From Gemella cuniculi DSM 15828 (GTDB lineage: Bacteria; Bacillota; Bacilli; Staphylococcales; Gemellaceae), in contig NZ_AUDW01000025.1 in the NCBI RefSeq assembly GCF_000425665.1, positions 1 through 47,286 of the forward strand: a stretch of 47,286 nt of DNA, read 5' to 3'. The notes below the pieces were generated by a model. It was not told where the DNA came from. It did no database searches and was given only the letters and a program-made list of their open reading frames with translations. Below are positions 34,719 to 44,255 of this stretch, piece by piece. Positions within the stretch are counted from its first letter, which is position 1, and each line of letters opens with the position of its first letter. A program made the position numbers and the translations under genes.

Positions 34719-35999
34719 TTAATCTTTATTCTCTTTTGGTAAAAAGGCATTTAATAAAACTCCACTAATTGCAGCAAGCGCCATAGCTGGTAATTCAAAA
34801 TTAATACTTTCAAATTTTAACATTGCTCCACCTACTCCAAGAACTATAATTACTGATGAAATTACTAAATTTCTATTAATGCTTAAATCTACTTTTTCGT
34901 CAACTAACATTCTTAAACCACTTGAAGCAATTATTCCAAATAATAGAATTGATACTCCTCCCATTACTGGAGATGGAATAGTTGAAATAAGTGCCGAAAA
35001 TTTCCCGATAAAACTCAATACAAGTGCAAAAACTGCAGCTCCCCCTAAAACAAAAACAGAAAAAATTCTAGTTATTGCAAGAACACCTATGTTTTCTCCA
35101 TATGTTGTACTTGGTGGACCTCCTAGTAAAGATGCAAACATCATTGCCGTTCCATCTGCTAAAATTGAACGATGAAGCCCTGGATCTTTTAGAAAATTCT
35201 TACCAACAACTTCTGATAAAACCATCTGATGACCAATATGTTCATTTATAGTCACAATTGCAATTGGTACCATAGCCAAAGCTGCTACATTCCACTGTGG
35301 TGTATAAGTAACAAACGGTACTGTAAATTGCGGTAAACTGAACCATGGTGCATCTAATACTGGTTGAAAATCAACTAGTCCCACAATACAAGCAACGATA
35401 TATCCAAAAACTATACCTAATAAAACTGGAATTTGTTTTGCAAAACCTCTTAATGCAACACAACATACTATTGTTGCTGCTAATGTTATCAATGCAACTA
35501 AAAAATATTTTAAATCATAAACTTTAGTTCCATCTACAGTTTTGTACATTGCCATATTAACAGCGGTTGGAGCTATACCTAAACCAATAACAATTATTAT
35601 TGGTCCAACTACAACTGGTGGCAAAAGTTTTAATAACCACCCTACTCCAAATTTATAAATAAACAGTGCAACTATCCCGTATACTAAACTCGCCAAAAAT
35701 GCACCCAACATCGCGGTTTGCACATTATGAGTAGTTGATAATACAATTATAGGATTAATAAATGCAAATGATGATCCCAAATATGCTGGAATCTTCCCTC
35801 GCGTAATAAATAAATACGTTAATGTTCCAATACCTGATGTTGTAAGTGCTGTACTAGCTGGAAGTCCAGTTAAAATTGGAACTAACACAGTCGCTCCAAA
35901 CATTGCAAATAAATGTTGCAAACTAAGCGTTATCCATAATGCCAAATTTGGTTTCTCATGAACATCTAAAATTGGTTTAACTCTTGTTGATTGTGCCAT
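34719..35999 (-). CDS. Uracil permease (NCS2 family)
   Basis: Nucleobase/cation symporter of 426 residues, about 14 membrane segments, typical of UraA/PyrP. Text: ILDVHEKPNLALWITLSLQH, FGATVLVPILTGLPASTAL, PAYLGSSFAFINPI, MVPIAIVTINEHIGHQMVL, GGPPSTTYGENIGVLAITR (substrate-binding region) and IIASSGLRMLVDEKVDLS. It imports uracil with protons. I start at the ATG at 35999, which has AAGGAG 7 nt upstream; an upstream in-frame ATG at 36032 would give an unusual basic extension. No pyr genes or PyrR-type attenuator nearby. Confidence 0.9.
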   Translation of the reverse strand: MAQSTRVKPILDVHEKPNLALWITLSLQHLFAMFGATVLVPILTGLPASTALTTSGIGTLTYLFITRGKIPAYLGSSFAFINPIIVLSTTHNVQTAMLGAFLASLVYGIVALFIYKFGVGWLLKLLPPVVVGPIIIVIGLGIAPTAVNMAMYKTVDGTKVYDLKYFLVALITLAATIVCCVALRGFAKQIPVLLGIVFGYIVACIVGLVDFQPVLDAPWFSLPQFTVPFVTYTPQWNVAALAMVPIAIVTINEHIGHQMVLSEVVGKNFLKDPGLHRSILADGTAMMFASLLGGPPSTTYGENIGVLAITRIFSVFVLGGAAVFALVLSFIGKFSALISTIPSPVMGGVSILLFGIIASSGLRMLVDEKVDLSINRNLVISSVIIVLGVGGAMLKFESINFELPAMALAAISGVLLNAFLPKENKD

Positions 36000-36030
36000 C
36001 CTTTTTCTCCTTTTCACACAAATTTTTTTC

Positions 36031-36054
36031 ATTATATCATATATGTCAAGACAT
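36031..36054 (-). promoter_or_regulatory. -10 and inverted repeat upstream of the uracil permease
   Basis: Minus strand TGATATAAT (extended -10, 36036-36031) with ATGTC-TT-GACAT, a perfect 5-bp inverted repeat (36054-36043), in the spacer. The -35 is weak (TTTAAA at 17 nt), so control by a bound regulator is plausible. Confidence 0.45.
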
Positions 36055-36157
36055 TTAAAGAAAAATTTTTTATTTTTTAAATTTTTTATTAAAAATTAGT
36101 TCAATACAAAAATCCAAATTAAAAATTTTTGTTCAAATTTAATAAAAAACTAAAAAC

Positions 36158-36219
36158 AAAGTAGAGATCGTTTTAAAAAACAAAAACCTTAAATCTGTTT
36201 TTATTCCAATCCCTACTTT
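36158..36219 (-). terminator. Terminator of ppiB
   Basis: AAAGTAGAGAT (36158-36168) with ATCCCTACTTT (36209-36219), 11 bp with one G-U, and an inner AAAAAC/GTTTTT pairing. T-rich on the minus strand; it starts 7 nt past the ppiB stop. Confidence 0.7.
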
Positions 36220-36226
36220 ATTATTT

Positions 36227-36811
36227 TTATCCTACTATTATTTCTACAATAGATACGTCTTCTTTAGGTTTATCTTGTGCTCCTGTTTCCACTGCTGCAA
36301 TTTTCTCTAGTGTTTCTACACCTTCTAATAACTGACCAAATACTGTATGTCTGTGATCAAGGTGCGGAGTTCCCCCTAATTCAGCGTATCCTTTTATAGC
36401 TCCTTCTGGCCAACCACCAGCTTCTAATGCTGACAATGTTCTACTATCCAAATGATTATTCTGAACGATAAAGAATTGACTACCATTCGTACTTGGACCA
36501 GCATTTGCCATACTTAATGCCCCATAAAAGTGGAAATAATCCATAGAAAATTCATCTTCAAAACTTTCACCCCAGATAGATTCTCCACCCATTCCAGTTC
36601 CAGTCGGATCACCACCTTGAATCATAAAGTCTTTTATTACACGGTGAAAAATTATTCCATTGTAATATCCATTTTTAGCATGTGTAATAAAATTTTCTAC
36701 TGTTTTTGGAATATCTTTTTCAAAAAGTTTAAAAGTCATATCCCCTAATGTTGTTTTAATAACTACTTTTATTTCTCCATCTTTAATTTCTTTTGTTAGT
36801 TGTGGTAACAT
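36227..36811 (-). CDS. ppiB: Cyclophilin-type peptidyl-prolyl cis-trans isomerase
   Basis: 194-residue cytosolic cyclophilin (no signal peptide) that speeds proline isomerisation in folding proteins. Active-site text: [17 protein letters not shown] with the catalytic Arg, [21 protein letters not shown] and [10 protein letters not shown]. Family members usually have Trp in the cyclosporin-site region. AAAGGAG lies 7 nt before the ATG. It follows thrS by 51 nt and probably shares its transcript, so the T-box would also affect it. Confidence 0.93.
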   Translation of the reverse strand: MLPQLTKEIKDGEIKVVIKTTLGDMTFKLFEKDIPKTVENFITHAKNGYYNGIIFHRVIKDFMIQGGDPTGTGMGGESIWGESFEDEFSMDYFHFYGALSMANAGPSTNGSQFFIVQNNHLDSRTLSALEAGGWPEGAIKGYAELGGTPHLDHRHTVFGQLLEGVETLEKIAAVETGAQDKPKEDVSIVEIIVG

Positions 36812-36862
36812 TTGTTATCTCCTTTAATTAAGTAATAGTTTAGAAAAATCTAACTACCTATT

Positions 36863-38806
36863 TTATGCATTTTTTTCTATTAATCTTTCTGCGATTTCTT
36901 TCAAAATATTTTCTTTAAACTCCATAAACGTTTTTTCTTTTTGATTTTGTGAACCAAATGTTCTCACATTTACTCCTCTATTATCAACTTCTTTATCTCC
37001 AATTACTAAAGTGTATGGAATTTTTTTGCTAGCTGCTTCTCGAATTTTATAACCAAGTTTTTCATTTCTATCATCTATAGAAACTTTTACTCCAGATTTT
37101 TTAAGTTCTAGCATTATTTCTTTTGAATAATCATAATGGTAATCATTATTCACTGGAATTATTCTTACTTGATTTGGCGCTAACCACGTTGGTAAATCTC
37201 CTTTATATTCTTCTAATAAAAAGGCAACCATTCTTTCCATTGTTGATACTATACCTCTGTGGATTACTACTGGGCGATGTGCTTTCCCGTCTTCTGCAAT
37301 ATATTCCAATTCGAATCTCTCAGGTAATAAGAAATCAAGTTGAATTGTAGATAATGTTTCTTGTTTTCCAATCGCTGTTTCTACTTGAACATCAAGTTTT
37401 GGACCGTAAAATGCAGCTTCACCTTCCGCTTCTACATAATCAAGTCCTAATTCATCAGCAGTTTCTTTTAACATCTGCTGTGCATTGTTCCACATTGCAT
37501 CATCATCGAAGTATTTTTCAGTATTTTCTGGATCTCTATATGATAATCTATAACTGAAATTTTTAATACCTAAATCTTTATATGCTTCTTCGATAAGACC
37601 TACTGTAAGTTTAAATTCATCTTTAAGTTGATCAGGACGAACAAAAATGTGTGCATCATTTAAAGTCATACCACGAACACGTTGAAGTCCACTTACTGCT
37701 CCACTTGCTTCATATCTATGCATCATTCCTAGCTCTGCTATACGAATAGGTAACTCACGATATGAATGTCTTTCATTTTTATATACCATCATATGATGAG
37801 GACAGTTCATAGGACGAAGTACCATCGTTTCATGATCCATTTCCATAGGCGGAAACATATCTTCTTGATAATGTTCCCAATGACCACTAGTTATATAAAG
37901 TTCTTTAGATCCCATAATCGGTGTGTACACATGATCATAACCTAATTCTACTTCTTTATCAACAATATATCTTTCTATCGTACGACGGATTGTTGCTCCA
38001 TTCGGCAGCCATAATGGCAATCCAGCACCTACTTTTTGACTTGTCGTAAAAATTCCTAATTCTTTTCCTAGTTTTCTGTGATCACGTTCACGTGCTTCTT
38101 GCAATCTTATTAAATGTTGTTCCATATGATTTTTTGTGAAATAAGCTGTACCATAAATACGTTGTAACATCTTATTATCACTATTTCCACGCCAATACGC
38201 ACCAGCAACAGATAATAATTTAAACTCTTTGATTTTTGAAGTAGAACTTACATGTCCACCACGGCAAAGATCAGTAAAATCTCCTTGTGTATAAATTGTA
38301 ATTACTTCATTTTCCGGAAGATCATTTATTAATTCTACTTTATATGGATCTTCTTTAAAAATTTCTAATGCTTCTGCTCGACTTACTTCACGGCTTTCAA
38401 CAGCATGATTTTCACTAATAATTTTTTTAACTTCTTTTTCAATATTTTTAAAATCTTCTTCACTTACTTTATATTCCGCATCAAAATCATAGTAAAATCC
38501 TCCATCAATCGCCGGTCCAACACCAAAATGTACATCTTTTCCATACAATCTTCTCAATGCTTGAGCAAGTACATGCGCTGATGTATGACGAAGTACATAT
38601 AAACTATCTTTGTCTTCATCATCTGCGACAATAAGTTTAAGATGCCCATCTTTTGTTATCGGTTTATTTACTTCAATATAATCTTCATCCAATTTTGCAG
38701 AAATAACTTTTTTCTTTAAACTAACACTTATACTCTCCGCTATTTCTAACGGTGTTTTATTATCGTATTCTCTTTCATTTCCATCTGGAAAAATTAACTT
38801 AACCAT
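36863..38806 (-). CDS. thrS: Threonyl-tRNA synthetase
   Basis: 647-residue class II synthetase with all domains. TGS domain is 1-62. The editing domain has HTSAH at 74-78 and CRGGHV near 183. The catalytic core has [27 protein letters not shown] and [13 protein letters not shown]. Class II motif 3 is in [19 protein letters not shown]. The anticodon-binding domain is about 540-640 ([15 protein letters not shown]). It charges tRNA-Thr and hydrolyses Ser-tRNA-Thr. A T-box leader upstream controls it in response to uncharged tRNA-Thr. AAGGAG lies 8 nt before the ATG. Confidence 0.97.
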   Translation of the reverse strand: MVKLIFPDGNEREYDNKTPLEIAESISVSLKKKVISAKLDEDYIEVNKPITKDGHLKLIVADDEDKDSLYVLRHTSAHVLAQALRRLYGKDVHFGVGPAIDGGFYYDFDAEYKVSEEDFKNIEKEVKKIISENHAVESREVSRAEALEIFKEDPYKVELINDLPENEVITIYTQGDFTDLCRGGHVSSTSKIKEFKLLSVAGAYWRGNSDNKMLQRIYGTAYFTKNHMEQHLIRLQEARERDHRKLGKELGIFTTSQKVGAGLPLWLPNGATIRRTIERYIVDKEVELGYDHVYTPIMGSKELYITSGHWEHYQEDMFPPMEMDHETMVLRPMNCPHHMMVYKNERHSYRELPIRIAELGMMHRYEASGAVSGLQRVRGMTLNDAHIFVRPDQLKDEFKLTVGLIEEAYKDLGIKNFSYRLSYRDPENTEKYFDDDAMWNNAQQMLKETADELGLDYVEAEGEAAFYGPKLDVQVETAIGKQETLSTIQLDFLLPERFELEYIAEDGKAHRPVVIHRGIVSTMERMVAFLLEEYKGDLPTWLAPNQVRIIPVNNDYHYDYSKEIMLELKKSGVKVSIDDRNEKLGYKIREAASKKIPYTLVIGDKEVDNRGVNVRTFGSQNQKEKTFMEFKENILKEIAERLIEKNA

Positions 38807-38908
38807 AATAGGATCTCCTTTTATAAAATCTTTACATACCTGGTTCGAAATAGTCTTACTTTGCGAAAATCAATTAAATGCACCATACACCATGTTATTT
38901 TTTACTTT

Positions 38909-39146
38909 CAAAAAATAAAAAAGCCCTTCTCTGCCGTAGCAAAGAAGGGACGAACTAATTTCTTTTCGTGGTACCACCCAAGTTCGAAGCATTATAACTT
39001 CCTCATAAGCGATTAAAGCTCGCAAATCTTATACTCTTTATATAGGTAGTAATAATATAATACTTATAGGTATTTGCAGCATCCATACCCTCTCTGAAAA
39101 TAAGCTAACTATACATCGTATCCTAAGTATATAATTCTATTCATTA
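38909..39146 (-). promoter_or_regulatory. T-box leader of thrS, probable Thr (ACC) specifier
   Basis: Minus strand. The T-box core AACTTGGGTGGTACCACG lies around 38984-38967. It is followed by the terminator CCCTTCT (38949-38943)/AGAAGGG (38930-38924) with a long T-tract. Stem I upstream has CAGAGAGGG and GCTGCAAATACC. The base of Stem I is ATACTTA pairing with TAAGTAT. The codon next to the base on the 3' side is ACC (39071-39069), a Thr codon matching the gene. Uncharged tRNA-Thr would stabilise the antiterminator and let thrS be read. Confidence 0.92.
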
Positions 39147-39151
39147 ATGTA

Positions 39152-39180
39152 ATTCTAGCACAAAGAAGAATTTATTGCAA
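39152..39180 (-). promoter_or_regulatory. Promoter of the thrS T-box transcript
   Basis: Minus strand TTGCAA (39180-39175), 17-nt spacer ending TGC, TAGAAT (39157-39152). Extended -10. It sets the transcript start just before T-box Stem I. Confidence 0.7.
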
Positions 39181-39408
39181 GGGGAAAATTTAAAGATATA
39201 CACTTTTAATACATTTTAAAATTATCTTCATTTTTTTGTGATTTTTCTTTTATACCTTCTTCTATGTTCTATTATTTTATTAATTTAAAACTCTAACACT
39301 ATATTACTAGTTCACTTATATTCTTTTCTCGAAAAAAACGAAGAGTAACTGTAACTATTTCAAAAGTCTTTTAATTTTCAAAACAAATAGCTCCACTTCT
39401 TTGTTTCC
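39181..39408 (-). terminator. Gap LRR-thrS with imperfect terminator
   Basis: The stretch after the LRR gene holds an imperfect hairpin at about 39341-39400: GAAG...CTATTT against AAATAG...CTTC, then GTTTTTTT on the minus strand. The rest (39181-39330) is AT-rich with no ORF or signal that I can support. Confidence 0.4.
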
Positions 39409-40608
39409 TTACTTATTTCTTCTCCAATAGCTCCTTATCCCTGTAAATGTCAGTAGAATAATCAGCAACATAAAAATATAATTTTTCACGCTGAAATACT
39501 TCGCTGCTTCCGTTTTTATTACTTCTAATTTTTTATCGATATTATTTGATTTCTTAAGATTTGTATTAATTTTTTCAAAATTATCAAGGTCTGAATTTTT
39601 AATAGCCGTATTTTTAGCTGCAACATAATAAATATATTTTAAATTATTTAATGCTGTTATATCCTTCACTTTTGTATTTGAAATATCTAGACTAGCAAGA
39701 CTTGGAAGATCCTTTAGTGGTGAAATATCTTCCAGTCCTAAATTATCATTAAGCATTAGTCTATGTAAATATTTTTTCCCAGCAAGTGGTTCTAAATTTT
39801 CCACATTGTTTTTGTATAAAAGTAACTCCTCAAGATTTTCCAATTTTTTGAGTGCTTCTATATTACTAATATTATTTCTATCTAAATATAAAGTTCTAAG
39901 TGTTGTTAAATTTTCAAGTGGAGTTATATCTTTAATTGTATTTTCTTCAGCAATGAGACTTTCTAATCTACTAGCATTTCTTAAAAATGAAATATTATCT
40001 AAGCCTATTCCTGAAATATTTAAACTCCTCATATTATCTAATCTCAAATTGTTTGGGATATAATCTTTTAACACACTATTCATAGAAATATCCAACGATT
40101 GAACATTTAAATCATTCAAAAAATCTAAATTATTCATTAGATTTTTTCTAAGCGATAGTTGTCTTAACATTTTTAATTTTGATAAGCTATGCGTATCTTT
40201 TATTTTATTGTTTGTTAAATTTAGATCTTCCAAATTTGTTAAATCTTCTAAAGGAGTTAAATCTTCTATAAAATTATTCGAAAGATTTAATGTTTTTAAA
40301 TTCGTTGCATGCTCTAAACCACGTAAAGAAAAAATATTCATCCATGGTAGTGATAAACTCGTAAATTGCTTCATCATTCCTACAGTAATATCTTTTCCCT
40401 TATAGTTTTTATCAATATGAAATTTATAATACTCTAGCAAGGCTTCTTTTAAATTTAAATCTTCAAAATTTATTTTTTCTCCACTCTCCACATCAGAAAA
40501 ATTTTTTTCACCAAATGGTACATAGACATCATTTGCCAAAATCATTGGTGTTGAAGATGTCAAACCTAAAGTTGCTATAGCGAGTATGCTAAATAGTACT
40601 TTTTTCAT
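39409..40608 (-). CDS. Membrane-anchored leucine-rich repeat protein
   Basis: 399 residues from the ATG at 40608, which has GAGGA 5 nt upstream and opens a clean signal peptide (MKKVLFSILAIATLGLTSS); an earlier in-frame ATG gives a charged extension. After about residue 85 come roughly ten 21-23-residue LRRs of the SDS22/internalin type, for example LKTLNLSNNFIEDLTPLEDL and LRTLYLDRNNISNIEALKKL. A C-terminal helix (NYIFMLLIILLTFTGI) and RSYWRRNK anchor it in the membrane. There is no LPXTG. The repeats face outside. It overlaps the GT-C-like gene by 20 nt, so it is coupled to it. Role unknown; protein binding is likely. Confidence 0.85.
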   Translation of the reverse strand: MKKVLFSILAIATLGLTSSTPMILANDVYVPFGEKNFSDVESGEKINFEDLNLKEALLEYYKFHIDKNYKGKDITVGMMKQFTSLSLPWMNIFSLRGLEHATNLKTLNLSNNFIEDLTPLEDLTNLEDLNLTNNKIKDTHSLSKLKMLRQLSLRKNLMNNLDFLNDLNVQSLDISMNSVLKDYIPNNLRLDNMRSLNISGIGLDNISFLRNASRLESLIAEENTIKDITPLENLTTLRTLYLDRNNISNIEALKKLENLEELLLYKNNVENLEPLAGKKYLHRLMLNDNLGLEDISPLKDLPSLASLDISNTKVKDITALNNLKYIYYVAAKNTAIKNSDLDNFEKINTNLKKSNNIDKKLEVIKTEAAKYFSVKNYIFMLLIILLTFTGIRSYWRRNK

Positions 40609-42160
40609 TTTGTTCCTCTTTTTCTTTTTTATAACTTTTAATTTTATTTCTAACAATCACTAAGCCATATGCAGCTAATGGTATTAAAAATACAAAATAT
40701 GGGAATACATACCTACTCTTAGCTTCCCATATCATATGAAATATAGTACCTCCAATAAATGCTGTAGGTATAAGTGTAAGCAATTCTTTTTTTCTTCTAT
40801 ACATTATAACTGCAAACACAAAACTAAATACATAAACAAAAATTTGAAATACTTTCATTACAAAATTAACAACGCTATGAGTTTCATTAAAGTAAATTTG
40901 TTTTACAAAAAAATCTTTAACTTTTTCTAATTTTGTTTCATTGTCGAAATTTCTTTGTGGAGCTGTTACTAATAAACTTTGAAATGTTGGTTCAATAAAT
41001 TGATTTTCATACTTTCTTTTATAAAAATCAACCATATATTTAGGATTATCTCTAAAAACATTTAATCTTTGTTTTATAGAATTTATAGAAATTTCTTTGA
41101 TGCGGTCACCATTATAATCCTCTTCTGGCATAATATCGTAATTAAATCTATTCCACCAACCAGCTTCTCTATCACCTTCTTGCATTCCCATTGCAATCCA
41201 AGTTATTTTATTAACACCTGGAGATATTTCTTTTTGTGATTTTACTTCATAATAATTACTAATAATACTCTTCGAAGCACTCATTAAAAATAAACAACTA
41301 AATATAAACGCTATTATTTTTACATCTTTATTCTTTAAAAAATATATTACAGCTATTGCAAAAATTGCTAACATGTGAATTAAGTTATTTCCTATAAATA
41401 GCATTGCTAAGTTTATCGTAAATAAACTAACTACTAACATATACCATTTCTTTTTTTGTGTATACTTTATAAAATAATAATACGCCAAAAGAGTTAAAAA
41501 CATCCCAGGCAAAATCCCATAAACAAATGCTACATAAAAAATAAGTGGAAAACATATCGCACTTAAAATTACCACAAGATAATTAGTATCTTCATCATTA
41601 AACAAAATGTTAGAAATCTTGTACAACATAAATATTATAAAACTTATGGAAAAACTTTGCATAATATAAAGTATAAAAGTTGCTCTCCCAAATAAAGATA
41701 ATATTACCTGAAAAACAAAGACTGTTGTTATTTGATGAGAATAAATATACAAATAATTATTTCCTTTATCAAGACCACTATAATTTTCTCTTATAAAATT
41801 ATTAGCTTGATCAATAACATTAAATGGATCAAATTGCACATAATCACGACGTAAAATAGCAAACAATATGCTAATTATAAATGCATATATCATAATAACT
41901 AGAACTAATCTTTTTACACTTATAATTTTTTTTAAATACTTCGTTAATATTAAGACAACTATACTAAATATTATTAAGAAAATAATATTTAGTATAGTAT
42001 TATCATTTTTATAATATAGAGTTTCTTGATAATCTTTTGGAAATATTGCCGTTTTTGTTAATACTAATAGAGTATTTAAGCCCATTAATATGAAAAATAT
42101 AATTGCGACTACTTTTACTAAAAAATTAGTTAGTTTTGTTGTTAATATTTCCTTATTCAT
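40589..42160 (-). CDS. Polytopic membrane glycosyltransferase-like protein (GT-C type)
   Basis: 523 residues, about 11-13 membrane helices, and a large extracytoplasmic loop after helix two (FAILRRDYVQFDPFNVIDQA...NFIRENYSGLDKGNNYLYIYSHQ). An acidic/Asp-containing first loop and this topology fit GT-C enzymes (PMT/YfhO-like), which take sugars from polyprenyl-phosphate. The C-terminal loop has GMQEGDREAGWWNRFNYD and IWEAKSRYVFPYFVFLIPL. It lies 3 nt after a GT2 gene that would make the lipid-linked sugar. Acceptor unknown; teichoic acid or surface protein are options (inference). Confidence 0.75.
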   Translation of the reverse strand: MNKEILTTKLTNFLVKVVAIIFFILMGLNTLLVLTKTAIFPKDYQETLYYKNDNTILNIIFLIIFSIVVLILTKYLKKIISVKRLVLVIMIYAFIISILFAILRRDYVQFDPFNVIDQANNFIRENYSGLDKGNNYLYIYSHQITTVFVFQVILSLFGRATFILYIMQSFSISFIIFMLYKISNILFNDEDTNYLVVILSAICFPLIFYVAFVYGILPGMFLTLLAYYYFIKYTQKKKWYMLVVSLFTINLAMLFIGNNLIHMLAIFAIAVIYFLKNKDVKIIAFIFSCLFLMSASKSIISNYYEVKSQKEISPGVNKITWIAMGMQEGDREAGWWNRFNYDIMPEEDYNGDRIKEISINSIKQRLNVFRDNPKYMVDFYKRKYENQFIEPTFQSLLVTAPQRNFDNETKLEKVKDFFVKQIYFNETHSVVNFVMKVFQIFVYVFSFVFAVIMYRRKKELLTLIPTAFIGGTIFHMIWEAKSRYVFPYFVFLIPLAAYGLVIVRNKIKSYKKEKEEQNEKSTI

Positions 42161-42163
42161 CGA

Positions 42164-43126
42164 TTATTCCTTCTCGTTTTTTTCTTCATTTAAGAATTTT
42201 TCAATTATAAATCTTGGACGTTCTTTTGTTTCTAAATAAATTTTCCCTACGTATTCACCAACAATTCCTAGAGAAATCATTATCATTCCTCCAATGAACC
42301 ACATAGAAATCATCATACTAGACCAACCAGGTCTTGCAGATCCAGCAAAATAACTATACATAGTGTAGAAAAATACAATAACTGCTATAAACAACATTAA
42401 TATACCACTTATCGTAATAAATCGAATTAATTTTACTGATAATGATGTAATTCCTTCAAATGCAAAAGCTAACATTTTTGACAATGGGTACTTACTCTCA
42501 CCGGCAAAACGTTCTGCTCTTTCATACGTCACAATGTCAGTTGGATATCCAATCATTGGTACAATTCCTCTCAAGAATAAATTAACTTCCTTAAATTCTG
42601 CTAGACCTTCTAAAGCACGTTTACTCATCAAACGATAATCTGCATGATTAAATACTGTATTAGCTCCTAATTTTTCCATAATTCTATAAAACGCTTCTGC
42701 TGTAAATCTTTTGAAAAATGTATCAGTAGTTCGTGCTGAACGAACGCCATAAACTATATCACATCCTGCAAGATACTTTTTCATCATTTCATCCATGGCA
42801 TTAATATCATCTTGAAGATCAGCATCCATAGATATACTTACATCACAATGATCTTTTACAGTCATAAGTCCCGCTAACAATGCATTTTGATGTCCACGAT
42901 TTCTACTTAAATTAATCCCACTAAACAATGAATTTTTTTCGTGAAGTTCTTCAATCATTTTCCAAGTTTTATCTTTAGAACCATCATTTACAAGAACAAC
43001 ACGACTTTCATCAGAGATTAAATTTTCTTTGATCATATCATTCATTTTTACTTCTAATCTCTTTGCAGTTTCATTTAATACCTCTTCTTCATTGTAACAA
43101 GGTATAACCACATATAACTTTTTCAT
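42164..43126 (-). CDS. GT2 polyprenyl-phosphate glycosyltransferase (GtrB/CsbB-like)
   Basis: 320 residues: a GT2 catalytic domain (1-225) then two membrane helices (about 230-255 and 265-295). Motifs: YVVIPCYNEEEVLNETAKRL, VLVNDGSKDKTW, NLSRNRGHQNALLAGL, SMDADLQDD (metal-binding DxD-type) and NHADYRLMSKRALEGL. These enzymes transfer glucose or GlcNAc from a nucleotide sugar to undecaprenyl phosphate. The CsbB-YfhO pair, which glycosylates lipoteichoic acid in Bacillus, is a close functional precedent. AGGAG lies 6 nt before the ATG. Confidence 0.88.
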   Translation of the reverse strand: MKKLYVVIPCYNEEEVLNETAKRLEVKMNDMIKENLISDESRVVLVNDGSKDKTWKMIEELHEKNSLFSGINLSRNRGHQNALLAGLMTVKDHCDVSISMDADLQDDINAMDEMMKKYLAGCDIVYGVRSARTTDTFFKRFTAEAFYRIMEKLGANTVFNHADYRLMSKRALEGLAEFKEVNLFLRGIVPMIGYPTDIVTYERAERFAGESKYPLSKMLAFAFEGITSLSVKLIRFITISGILMLFIAVIVFFYTMYSYFAGSARPGWSSMMISMWFIGGMIMISLGIVGEYVGKIYLETKERPRFIIEKFLNEEKNEKE

Positions 43127-43143
43127 TACAAATCTCCTAGCTT

Positions 43144-44175
43144 TTAATTTTTACTTATCGCTTTATTAAGTCTATTTAATAACGCAACAGTTTCTTTTGT
43201 TTTTTCTATAGGTAATATATATATTTCTTCTACTTTTTCATTATCAAATTCTCTTAGAATATTATATAAATTTTTATTAGATTGTTCAATATCTTTCTCA
43301 TTATCCGCTAAATATTTCACAGAAACATTTAGATTTTCAACAAATAGTTCTTTATTCTTATAAGTTATAAAACCCGTTTTTTTATTTTTTTTATTTAATA
43401 AATCTACTAAATTTTCAAAACTATCATTGTACAAAATCAATTCGGCTTCCGGCGAATAATGACGATATTTCATTCCTGGTGCTATCGGAACTTTCGTTTC
43501 ACCTATTACTTCATCATTATATTTTACACTACCTATTCCTAAAACATTTTCTATATCCTCTTTAGTTATTTCACCTGGTCTTGCTATTACTAGTGGCTTC
43601 CTAGTACAATCAATTACTGTGCTTTCTAATCCTATATCTGATGGTTTATCTTCTATTATCACATCAATTTTCCTATTCAAATCATGATAAACATGCTCAA
43701 ACTTTGTTGGTGATGGTTTTCCACTTGTATTAGCACTTGGTGCCGCAAGTAAAACTTTTGTTTTTCTTAAAATTTCTCTTGCTGTTTTATTAGAAGGCAT
43801 CCTAATTGCCAGTGTATTTAAGCCAGCCGTTACCTTTTTTGAAATTTTATTATTATTTTTCAAATTTAAGATCAAAGTCATTGGTCCCGGCCAAAAATTT
43901 TCTATAAGTTTTTCTACTCTTTTATCACTACAATCAACGATATCATCAAGTTGCTCCATTTTGTAAAAATGTACTATTAATGGATTATCACTCGGTCTTC
44001 CTTTAGCTATGTATATTTTTTCTACAGCCTCATCACTCTCAGCATCTGCACTAAGACCATATACAGTCTCTGTAGGAATAGCCACTAGTTTATTATTCTT
44101 ATAATACATTTTTAACTTATTATAAATTTCTTCTTTGTAATTACTTTTAGAAATATTTATTATTTCAGTTTCCAT
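43144..44175 (-). CDS. ywlC: L-threonylcarbamoyladenylate synthase (Sua5/YwlC type)
   Basis: 343 residues, longer than the single-domain TsaC because it carries the Sua5 C-terminal domain. The YrdC-like domain (about 10-205) has IPTETVYGLSADAESDEAV, IYIAKGRPSDNPLIVH, WPGPMTLIL, RMPSNKTAREIL and LAAPSANTSGKPSPT. The C-terminal Sua5 domain (about 235-340) begins IAPGMKYRHYSPEAELIL. It makes threonylcarbamoyl-AMP from Thr, bicarbonate and ATP for tRNA t6A37. It lies 80 nt after ecfT, with AAGGAG before the ATG. A GT2 gene follows after 17 nt. Confidence 0.92.
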   Translation of the reverse strand: METEIINISKSNYKEEIYNKLKMYYKNNKLVAIPTETVYGLSADAESDEAVEKIYIAKGRPSDNPLIVHFYKMEQLDDIVDCSDKRVEKLIENFWPGPMTLILNLKNNNKISKKVTAGLNTLAIRMPSNKTAREILRKTKVLLAAPSANTSGKPSPTKFEHVYHDLNRKIDVIIEDKPSDIGLESTVIDCTRKPLVIARPGEITKEDIENVLGIGSVKYNDEVIGETKVPIAPGMKYRHYSPEAELILYNDSFENLVDLLNKKNKKTGFITYKNKELFVENLNVSVKYLADNEKDIEQSNKNLYNILREFDNEKVEEIYILPIEKTKETVALLNRLNKAISKN

Positions 44176-44255
44176 AAAATCTCCTTAGATTTATATCATA
44201 AAAAGTATTATTTAATTTCACAGTATTTACTAATCACTCAGATACAGTCAATTAT

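Noticed and set aside
36833-36857. Short hairpin between thrS and ppiB
   Set aside because: TAGTTTAGA/TCTAACTA pairs imperfectly and no T-tract follows, so I do not call a terminator.
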